Assembly (NCBI GenBank): GCA_945483525.1
Contig: CALYRV010000038.1
Coordinates: 1 to 15,721, forward strand
Reading direction: 5' to 3'
Source: an uncultured Verrucomicrobiota bacterium
Lineage (GTDB): Bacteria > Verrucomicrobiota > Kiritimatiellia > RFP12 > UBA1067
Length of the DNA: 15,721 bases
The notes beneath the pieces were generated by a model that was not told where the DNA came from, did no database searches, and saw nothing but the letters and a program-made list of their open reading frames with translations. Numbering within the stretch: position 1 is the first letter of the stretch; every line of letters starts with the position of its first letter. Shown piece by piece: positions 8,130-14,810 of the stretch. Made by a program: the position numbers and the translations under genes.

Positions 8130-8378
8130 TTAAGCCTTAAGGATCTGATCAATCTTCTCGCCAGCAGACTTCGCAGCATTAACCACTTCGAGCGTCACGG
8201 TGCCATCAGCTTTCGCCATCTTGGCAAGAATGCCAGCCAGGCCGCGCAGAAAACAGCTGCGATAGATTTCAACCCGATCTCTACGCGCGGCGGCGAGTTC
8301 CTTCTTGGTCTGTAATCCAGATACCACCCAGGCGACTAAGGCAACTACAATCGCTACGGGGACGATGATGTATGCCAT
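8130..8378 (-). CDS. Small membrane-anchored protein, TerB/DjlA-like fragment
   Basis: This 82-residue protein has one N-terminal membrane segment (about residues 3-21, rich in Val/Ala/Ile). A basic, charged stretch (24-40) follows, then a helical part containing AKMAKADGTVT (52-62). That phrase resembles the AKADGRV motif that opens TerB-like helical domains, and DjlA also combines an N-terminal membrane helix with such a domain. Here only the beginning of the domain is present and there is no J domain, so the function is unknown. The start has AAAGG about 10 nt upstream and lies 7 nt after the plsC stop, so translation is probably coupled. It is the last gene of the beta-helix/nnrD/plsC operon. 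The real-gene call is good; the family link is weak. Confidence 0.7.
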   Translation of the reverse strand: MAYIIVPVAIVVALVAWVVSGLQTKKELAAARRDRVEIYRSCFLRGLAGILAKMAKADGTVTLEVVNAAKSAGEKIDQILKA

Positions 8379-8385
8379 AATAGCA

Positions 8386-9225
8386 TTACCTTTCTACCGG
8401 AAGCCCCCAGCTTTCGATTTTATCTGCCATCCAGGTAAACGCCGCTTCGTGCATCTCACGCGATTTGCCACACGGAATCAGCGGCCCAGCAGCGATACGA
8501 ATATCCTTTGACGTATCCACCGGACCGAAGTCCTTGAAGAAACGTTTCAGAAAGCCCTTCTTGCGCGTCGGCATACAACGCGAGTCGACAACGATTGGAC
8601 AAATTGGAACACCCGCTTTCTCCGCAAGTTTTGCGCCAATGGAAGAAAAATGGCTGCGACAGAACACTTCCTGCCGAGTCCCCTGAGGAAACACAAGAAA
8701 GCTTTTACCTGCAGCGATGTTCTTCGTTCCAATGTCGTAAAGCTTGAGAAGATCCGCCTTGGGATTGGTACGACTGACTCCGACCATACCCATGATCGCC
8801 GCGGCATGTTCAAGAAACGGCAATTTGGTGAGCGAATCCTTGGCGACGAAATTGAACTCTCCCCAGCAAAGAAGAATCGGCGGCAACACCACGGTCTCGT
8901 AGGTGGACATATGATTGCAAAGATACATTACTGGACCATGATGCGCATTTCGATGTTCAAAACCTTCGACTGACACATTCATGCCGCAGTATTCGGGACA
9001 GGTAACCGTGGAGAAACAAAGCTTTGCCCAACGTCGCGAGGTGAGCATACGGACACTGTCGACGAACGCGCACAACGGGAATACTCGGGCGATCATCGCC
9101 GAGAACAGGAAGGTCAGCCATCCAGAAGGACGACGACGGACAATACCACGGCATTCCGGCGCCGTTTTATATCCGCCTGTTTCGAGAATTGACTTCTGAA
9201 AAGTATTGAGATCGGTTTTACGCAT
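8386..9225 (-). CDS. plsC: 1-acyl-sn-glycerol-3-phosphate acyltransferase-like protein (PlsC family)
   Basis: A 279-residue membrane-associated lysophospholipid acyltransferase, expected to transfer an acyl chain to lysophosphatidate or a related lysolipid at the inner membrane. A hydrophobic segment lies at about 36-58. Motif I is NHMSTYE (104-110), an HX4E in place of the usual HX4D. Motif III is FPQGTR (179-184) in place of FPEGTR, and the proline motif VPICPIVV follows. The PlsC fold is clear, but the two acidic motif positions are altered, so it may belong to a divergent subfamily with another acceptor. It starts inside nnrD (8-nt overlap), with AAGGG about 9 nt upstream of the ATG, which indicates translational coupling. 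The length is slightly above the 240-250 typical for PlsC because of an N-terminal extension of about 30 residues. Confidence 0.85.
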   Translation of the reverse strand: MRKTDLNTFQKSILETGGYKTAPECRGIVRRRPSGWLTFLFSAMIARVFPLCAFVDSVRMLTSRRWAKLCFSTVTCPEYCGMNVSVEGFEHRNAHHGPVMYLCNHMSTYETVVLPPILLCWGEFNFVAKDSLTKLPFLEHAAAIMGMVGVSRTNPKADLLKLYDIGTKNIAAGKSFLVFPQGTRQEVFCRSHFSSIGAKLAEKAGVPICPIVVDSRCMPTRKKGFLKRFFKDFGPVDTSKDIRIAAGPLIPCGKSREMHEAAFTWMADKIESWGLPVER

Positions 9226-10066
9226 CGAGTTGTACCCTTAGAGACCCAATTGCCGCCGCAGTGTTAACGATAGACGGATCCTTTGCGGCGGTGACGACAT
9301 TATCGGAAGCAAGAGCATGCAACCACACTCCGCTCGCTGCGGCGAGAAAAGGATCGTCCTTAAGATACGCCCAGCGTGCACCGATCACGCCCGCGAGGAG
9401 ATCACCCATGCCGCCCAGCGCCATGAAAGGATTGCCAGTTTCGTTTTCGTAAACGCGTTTTCCGTCCGAAGATACAACCAGCGTCCTCGCGCCCTTCAAC
9501 ACCACCGTCGCACCATAACGGTCGACAATCGCCTTCGCAGTTGTGAGACGATCTTTGACAACGTCCTCCTTCTTCCAGCCGAGAAGTTTCGCCGCTTCGC
9601 CTTCGTGCGGAGTAAGGATCAGCTCCTGCCCGTTTGCCGGATCATATCCGTCGGTCTTACCATACCATCCCGCGAGAATCGCAAGCGCGTCGGCATCAAT
9701 CAAAAAGCGACCTTTCGATCCAGATAAAAGACGCGACACAACCACTTCAGTAGAGACCGACACTCCTAATCCCATACCGATAACATAGGCATCAGCTTTC
9801 GGTGGGACGCAGGTAGCGGTAAGTTTGGTGAATGTAGCCTCTGGCACATGTACTCCTGCGGAGATTCGCGAGGCATCTGGCACAACCAGCTGAATAAGCC
9901 CGGCACCAGCAGCCCGAGATCCTAGGGCTGCAATGACTGGCGCATGAATGTAATGCCCAGACCCGCCGACGACCGTAACTGTGCCGACGGAATATTTGTT
10001 GGCGTCAACCGGGCGTGCCTTGAATGCCGCGGCGATCGAAGATGGTGCTGAAACGGGATTCTTCAT
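9218..10066 (-). CDS. nnrD: ADP-dependent NAD(P)H-hydrate dehydratase
   Basis: Metabolite-repair enzyme of the ribokinase-like superfamily that dehydrates damaged NADHX/NADPHX back to NAD(P)H using ADP in bacteria. At 282 residues it is the dehydratase domain alone; the N-terminal epimerase domain of fused Nnr proteins is missing. Visible motifs: VVGGSGHYIHAP (32-43), AGAGLIQLV (53-61), LIDADALAIL (122-131), LTPHEGEAAKLLG (151-163), TVVLKGARTLVV (187-198) and NPFMALGGMGDLLAG (212-226) with catalytic D222. The last motif differs from the common NPGMATGGTGD by several residues but keeps the Gly-Gly-x-Gly-Asp core. It starts 5 nt after the beta-helix gene stop with no obvious ribosome-binding site, which suggests it depends on translation of that gene. 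plsC overlaps its end. Confidence 0.93.
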   Translation of the reverse strand: MKNPVSAPSSIAAAFKARPVDANKYSVGTVTVVGGSGHYIHAPVIAALGSRAAGAGLIQLVVPDASRISAGVHVPEATFTKLTATCVPPKADAYVIGMGLGVSVSTEVVVSRLLSGSKGRFLIDADALAILAGWYGKTDGYDPANGQELILTPHEGEAAKLLGWKKEDVVKDRLTTAKAIVDRYGATVVLKGARTLVVSSDGKRVYENETGNPFMALGGMGDLLAGVIGARWAYLKDDPFLAAASGVWLHALASDNVVTAAKDPSIVNTAAAIGSLRVQLDA

Positions 10067-10071
10067 TTCAA

Positions 10072-13000
10072 TCAGGGACGGAACACCATCGAGAAGCCGA
10101 CGCCGACGTCATCGCGCTGGACTACGAGCACGCCCGGACCGGTAAAGTGCTCGTCGTCGATGTTCGCCGCGCCGGAACCAGTGGCGCCCCACGAACCGCT
10201 GCGGATGCTCTTGCCGTCGATGTAGAGCTTGTAGCAGTGCTCTTGTTCAGCGTTCTGAAGCTTGAACTTCGGACTGATGTTGCCGGGGCATTCAAAACGG
10301 ATGGTCTTGCCATCGAGCGCGCCTTCCTTGTTGATGCGCAGGACCGTGTTGCCGCCGATCGCACGGACTTCGGTGACGCCGCCGAGCTGACAGGCGACCG
10401 TGCCGTCCATCGATCCGAGCTGGAGCGTTCCGTTGTTGATGGTAAGTTCGCCCTTGATGCCGCTCTGATCTCCGGCCAGCAGGAGGTGTCCGCAATATCC
10501 ACTGACAAACCCCTTCTCCGCCTTGATCTTGGACCAGATCTGGTTTGGATCAGATTCGGAGGTCGACGAAGCGAAGACAAAGGCTTTTTCCGAAAATACG
10601 ACCGTACCGTTGGCATCGCCGCCTGTCTGGGTGCCCAGCATTGACCCGTTTTGTTCCAACCCAAGTCCTCCGGAACGGATCGTCAACGTTCTGCCGGCGC
10701 CGAGATTCTTGTTGAAATTGCCCTTATCGTTCACCACGAGGGAGTTCACGTCCTTGTCGGTGGTGATATCGATATTACCGTTGACGAACGCGTTCTGATT
10801 CATCTGCATATTGTTGCGATCGATGTTATTGCGGTCTCCGACGCGGATCACGTTGTTGTTTGCATCGACACCGAGCCACCAGAGGTAATCTGTTCTTTCG
10901 TTTCCGGAAGAATACTGGGCAATCGCCCAGGGAACGATCGGAAAGATGTTCTGAGCGTAATTGACTACGCCTTTATATCCGACATAATGATTGGAAAATC
11001 CGACGAGCGTGTTTTCACTGCGATAGGTGCCGAGTGACTTGTTATTGATGGCATGCGCATCGGACAAACGCAAGGTTCCGCAAGGGTCGGCATGGGTTAC
11101 CTTGTCGGCGATGAAATGTGAAATCGCGCCGTAGGCGGTCACCGTTGCGTTCCAGGCGTTGTCGATAGCCGAGAGCCCTTTGCCGATGCGGAGGTCGGAA
11201 GTCTGATAATGGGCTTCAAAAAGACCGTCACTTCTCGGCCAGAACGGCTTGGCGTCGGAATGATTCTTGCCCATTCCAAAAAGCTGCAGGAGACCTCCGT
11301 TCAGCGTAAGCGACTTTTCGGGAAGTCCGTTGCCGTTCATGGAATCAGGATTGCCGTAACCATGGGAGTTGCCGCTGCACCAGGCGCCAACACCGTTTGC
11401 ATGATTGAAATCCCGAGTAGTGAATCCGTTGATCTCGGCATCGACGTTTTCGGCGTTGACATTGACGGACCACAGGATTCCGCTACGGTTACTGTACATG
11501 CCGCGGACGTAGTTCAGGGTCTGTGACTTGACCGTACCGGAGAAAGACCTCAGGGAATTGCTCCAGAGACCGACCGCCGAACACGAGTTGAACTCCACGG
11601 TGCCGGTTCCGGTGAAAATGTCCGCACCGCCCATGTTGATATGCTGCTCGCTCCACATCTGATTATCGCCAAAGGATCCGTAGCGGATGCCGTTGACAAA
11701 ACACAACCTGCAATCCGCCGGAATTTCGTACACGCCGTAGCTGTTGTCGTTGTACCAACGCATAACATTGGCGCCGCTTGTCGAGGTCTTGATCTTGTCG
11801 GCAGGACCGCCGCAATCAAGGTTCAGATCACCCCTCCCGATGACAAAAGCAATTTTCGTTGTGTCACTTGATCCACGAGGATAGAATTGCATTACTCCGC
11901 GTGAACTTTGATTCGCAGCCATGAATTGGGCTGGGACATTCTTTCTGCCGATGGTTCCATAGAAGGTTAATGACGACGAACCATCATCCATTTTGCCACG
12001 AAGATAATACGAAGTGTCGCCGGAGCTGTCCGAAACGTGTGAACAGTAAAGCCCGGCCAGAGAATATGAGCCGTCGACATCAAGGTAACTATTGGATTTA
12101 TTCCACGGAACAAATGCGATATCTGATTGTCCGTTCGGGAATCCGTCGTTGACCGAGCTGCCGACTTTAATCCAGTGTTCGGGATTAGACCAAGTGCAAG
12201 TGGTGCCCTTGTCGACATTCAGAATGTAGATGTTGCCGATCTGGCGCCCAGCCGGCTTGATGAACACCGGAATCATGCCGATGTAAAGTCCGTCACGATT
12301 GTACGCTTTGAACGCTCCGATACCGGCACTCATGGCCGTGAGGATATTGCCGTCGACCGAGAGGAACCGATGGGCGGATGTGCTCACATAGGACGCGGCT
12401 CCAGCCAATGGCGGGAGCGTGAAGGTGTCGCCTTCGGTGAGGACGATCGCATTAGTGACACTTGTATAGGCGCGGAGCTGAGCTTCAACAGGATCGGGTC
12501 CGGACGGTGTTCCGCCTTCGTCGGTCTCGCGCGCGCCGATATCGGGATTCGCGCCCTGATAACGGGGGATGGAATTGTTCATCGTGACCTTGACGCCGTA
12601 TGTGTTTGATTGCACTTCGGTGAAGGTTCCGTCTCCGCCGTCCAGCGCACTGTCCATCCAGGACATATAGGCGCCCTTCCCTGGCAATGGTCCGCCGACC
12701 AGGTTCGCCTGCGCCGGTTCGGCGGAGTAATTGGACATTCCGGAATCGACAGCGCAATGATCGACTTTTCGGGGGTTGAGCGAGAATATTTCATCCGCCA
12801 GAACTTTGGTCGGACCGTTGTTTCCGCGAAGATCGCAGTTGCGGACATTGATCGAAAGCAAAGACGGGGTTTCGTCGGTTCGAGCGACGAACATCGCCGC
12901 AGAACTGCTGAGCGTATTTCCGGTTATGTCGCAGTTGATGAAGTAAACGCCCTTGTCGGTTTCGTCGACATCCATGGTCGAAAGAGGATTGCGTATCGCT

Positions 13001-14469
13001 GCAACCGTAGTCGCCGTGTTGCCGGTAATATAACAGTTGCGGATGACAATGTTCGTATAAGCCGTACTTTTGGTGTTATTGACCCTGAAAAGTCCGTCGT
13101 TGAAAATTCTATCTCCGGCTACATATTCTCCGTATGTCGTATTGTTACGAATGATTAGACCTTCATACAGGTGGGGGAATGAGCGGTCGCTTCTGCAATG
13201 ACAGTATATCAAGCCGCCCTGCTGCCCATGACTCGTGTTGACCTTATTGTCTTCGATCACCGTATCGACAATTTCCGCACCGGTGCCTGTCTTGATGACA
13301 CCGTATCCGCCGGTGGATTTGTTGGCGCGGATAACGCAGTTTGACATGGTAAGTTTGCCGCCGGTGTTGTCCAGATAATTGGGAAGTCCCATGGCGAGTG
13401 CGCTGGTCAACTCGGCCGAACAACCGCGAATTATACAACGTACGAACGTCATGTAATTGAGTGTACTGCCGCACACAGCCCCACCGTACCTCGCGTAGCA
13501 GTTATCAAAAGAACAATCGGTAAACACATCGCCGTTTTCCTGATTGTTCTGGTAAAACGCGCCTCCGATTCCAGATGCGGCGCAGTTTTCAAATCTTACA
13601 TTGTCATAGGTATCGGCAGAAGCGCGTTTGAAGATGCCTCCGCCTTTGACATAATCAACGTTGCCAACGGTATTCGTAGCGTAACAGCCGCTGATCAAAA
13701 CGTTCTTCAATGTCATCGGCATATTGTAGTTGAAGATTCCGCCGCCGCCATTTTCCCCATCTTTCGAGGTCGTGCACTTGGCGAAACAGTTGATGATTTG
13801 CGTATCGGAAACGCTACAACTGCCGTTTTCATGAAAATAAATGCCGCCACCACGGACATTGTAGTCGCCGGCCGTCACTTGAGAGGAACAGTTCCTGATG
13901 ATGCAGTTTTTGATGACTGTTCCCCTCAAGGCGTAAATTCCGCCGCCGATCGACACGGTGCTACTGGTTGTAACCGTAGAATCCTCAACAACGCAATTAT
14001 CTAACGTTCCTTGCAGATACATCGCGCCGCCACCGTCATTGTTTCCGGGGGTGGTGTACTTTCCATTCTTGAAGGTTATGCCGCGGATGATGGCATAGCG
14101 TTTCTTATCGCTGGATTGTCCGCCATCGGTAATCTGCGCAATGCGGCATTTGTTCTGTCCGTCGATAATACAGTTCGCGGGATTGTTGTTCTTAGAATGA
14201 ATCAAATATGTTACACCGTTGACGTCGGGGAGTGCGAGATTAGGTAATTGCTCATCGAGCTTGTAGGTTCCATCGGCGAGGATCAACTCCATGTCTTTAG
14301 CAGGCCTTGCGGTCAATTTGGCCCATCCTGTCGAAAGATTACATGACGCCGATTCTGAAGTTCCGTCTCCGGTACCCGTTGGCGAAACATATATGACATC
14401 GCCGAATGCGGCGATAACAGCGAACATCGCAACCGACGCGGCCACGAACTTGAAAAATGTCTTTTTCAT
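10072..14469 (-). CDS. Giant exported right-handed beta-helix / autotransporter-like surface protein
   Basis: A 1465-residue protein. Residues 1-23 are a signal peptide (MKKTFFKF, Ala/Val core, AFG cleavage site). The mature start DVIYVSPTGTGDG resembles the opening of chlamydial Pmp-like and DUF1565 beta-helix proteins. From 24 to about 640 come repeated beta-helix rungs rich in GGGIY/GGAMY and paired cysteines (NCIIRNC). About 640-745 is a linker with a bacterial-Ig-like pattern, following GARETDEGG. About 745-1465 resembles autotransporter passenger rungs (GHLLLAGDQSGIKGELTINN, GTLQLG). No C-terminal beta-barrel, sorting motif or PEP-CTERM segment is visible; it ends GVGFSMVFRP. A role at the surface (adhesion or glycan binding) is inferred only. 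It is the first gene of an operon with nnrD, plsC and the small membrane protein. The start is fixed by the signal peptide and the promoter just upstream. Confidence 0.87.
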   Translation of the reverse strand: MKKTFFKFVAASVAMFAVIAAFGDVIYVSPTGTGDGTSESASCNLSTGWAKLTARPAKDMELILADGTYKLDEQLPNLALPDVNGVTYLIHSKNNNPANCIIDGQNKCRIAQITDGGQSSDKKRYAIIRGITFKNGKYTTPGNNDGGGAMYLQGTLDNCVVEDSTVTTSSTVSIGGGIYALRGTVIKNCIIRNCSSQVTAGDYNVRGGGIYFHENGSCSVSDTQIINCFAKCTTSKDGENGGGGIFNYNMPMTLKNVLISGCYATNTVGNVDYVKGGGIFKRASADTYDNVRFENCAASGIGGAFYQNNQENGDVFTDCSFDNCYARYGGAVCGSTLNYMTFVRCIIRGCSAELTSALAMGLPNYLDNTGGKLTMSNCVIRANKSTGGYGVIKTGTGAEIVDTVIEDNKVNTSHGQQGGLIYCHCRSDRSFPHLYEGLIIRNNTTYGEYVAGDRIFNDGLFRVNNTKSTAYTNIVIRNCYITGNTATTVAAIRNPLSTMDVDETDKGVYFINCDITGNTLSSSAAMFVARTDETPSLLSINVRNCDLRGNNGPTKVLADEIFSLNPRKVDHCAVDSGMSNYSAEPAQANLVGGPLPGKGAYMSWMDSALDGGDGTFTEVQSNTYGVKVTMNNSIPRYQGANPDIGARETDEGGTPSGPDPVEAQLRAYTSVTNAIVLTEGDTFTLPPLAGAASYVSTSAHRFLSVDGNILTAMSAGIGAFKAYNRDGLYIGMIPVFIKPAGRQIGNIYILNVDKGTTCTWSNPEHWIKVGSSVNDGFPNGQSDIAFVPWNKSNSYLDVDGSYSLAGLYCSHVSDSSGDTSYYLRGKMDDGSSSLTFYGTIGRKNVPAQFMAANQSSRGVMQFYPRGSSDTTKIAFVIGRGDLNLDCGGPADKIKTSTSGANVMRWYNDNSYGVYEIPADCRLCFVNGIRYGSFGDNQMWSEQHINMGGADIFTGTGTVEFNSCSAVGLWSNSLRSFSGTVKSQTLNYVRGMYSNRSGILWSVNVNAENVDAEINGFTTRDFNHANGVGAWCSGNSHGYGNPDSMNGNGLPEKSLTLNGGLLQLFGMGKNHSDAKPFWPRSDGLFEAHYQTSDLRIGKGLSAIDNAWNATVTAYGAISHFIADKVTHADPCGTLRLSDAHAINNKSLGTYRSENTLVGFSNHYVGYKGVVNYAQNIFPIVPWAIAQYSSGNERTDYLWWLGVDANNNVIRVGDRNNIDRNNMQMNQNAFVNGNIDITTDKDVNSLVVNDKGNFNKNLGAGRTLTIRSGGLGLEQNGSMLGTQTGGDANGTVVFSEKAFVFASSTSESDPNQIWSKIKAEKGFVSGYCGHLLLAGDQSGIKGELTINNGTLQLGSMDGTVACQLGGVTEVRAIGGNTVLRINKEGALDGKTIRFECPGNISPKFKLQNAEQEHCYKLYIDGKSIRSGSWGATGSGAANIDDEHFTGPGVLVVQRDDVGVGFSMVFRP

Positions 14470-14476
14470 CGTCTAA

Positions 14477-14506
14477 ATTATATCAAAATACCCCCCTATC
14501 GGGCAA
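14477..14506 (-). promoter_or_regulatory. Promoter of the beta-helix gene giving a near-leaderless mRNA
   Basis: The minus strand has -35 TTGCCC (14506-14501), an 18-nt spacer and extended -10 TGATATAAT (14485-14477). Only 7 nt separate the -10 box from the ATG at 14469, so transcription should start at or within a base or two of the start codon. No ribosome-binding site is present, in agreement with leaderless translation. The spacer contains a run of six G. Confidence 0.65.
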
Positions 14507-14552
14507 GTGGCATTACCAATAAACGTATTCGTAGGGGTCGGAGCCGGGATTA

Positions 14553-14564
14553 GTCGCCGGCGAC
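14553..14564. repeat. 12-bp palindrome GTCGCCGGCGAC in the intergenic gap
   Basis: A perfect GC-rich palindrome about 50 bp upstream of the beta-helix -35 box, in the 190-nt gap without genes (14470-14660). A 5-bp GTTTC/GAAAC inverted repeat (14567-14584) lies beside it. Both could be regulator-binding sites for the beta-helix promoter. Nothing else in the gap is recognisable apart from the promoter and the hairpin at 14602-14632. Confidence 0.3.
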
Positions 14565-14601
14565 GGGTTTCGCGAGGGTGAAACGGTCCTTATTATGTTT
14601 T

Positions 14602-14632
14602 CGGGCCGTGGCTGATGAAAGCCGACGGCCCG
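14602..14632 (-). terminator. Strong GC-rich hairpin after the hydrogenase remnant
   Basis: CGGGCCGT pairs perfectly with ACGGCCCG, extended by GGCT/AGCC past a single bulged G, around a 6-nt loop. It begins 28 nt after the TAA at 14661. No U-run follows on either strand (minus-strand continuation AAAACATAAT), so it is a terminator by position and stem strength, not by full consensus. It separates the right-edge genes from the beta-helix operon. Confidence 0.5.
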
Positions 14633-14660
14633 AATATTGTTCTACAGTAAGAACGGACGA

Positions 14661-14810
14661 TTACTTGGAGAACTTGTAGACGTCGATCTTCTTGTAGTGC
14701 GTGTGAAGGAGGTGTTCCGCCTTCTCGCCGCCCTGAGCCGCGGTCTTACCGAGGTAATCCTTGTAGAGCGCGGTGACTTCGGGATTAAGGAACGAGTGTT
14801 CTGCAGCTGG
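14661..14810 (-). pseudogene. C-terminal remnant of a [FeFe]-hydrogenase catalytic subunit
   Basis: About 49 in-frame codons ending in TAA at 14661 read EHSFLNPEVTALYKDYL, then LGKTAAQGGEKAEHLLHTHY, and close with YKFSK. NPEV..LY..YLG followed by LLHTHY is the end of the iron-hydrogenase small-subunit domain, found at the C-terminus of [FeFe]-hydrogenase large subunits. Everything upstream, including the H-cluster domains (well over a kilobase), is missing. Immediately before it in the same frame lies the TGA that ends pyrC. There is no start codon or ribosome-binding site, so it cannot be expressed alone. It is either the scar of a deletion that removed the pyrC 3' end and most of the hydrogenase gene, or an assembly joint. 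The family call rests on a short but characteristic motif. Confidence 0.65.

Noticed and set aside
8109..8130. GAGCGCTC palindrome near the end of the 82-residue gene as a terminator stem
   Set aside because: It is an 8-bp self-complementary word with no loop and no following T-run.
10072..14469. Beta-helix rungs as DNA-level tandem repeats
   Set aside because: The repetition is at protein level only; the nucleotide sequence of the rungs diverges, with no clear repeat unit.
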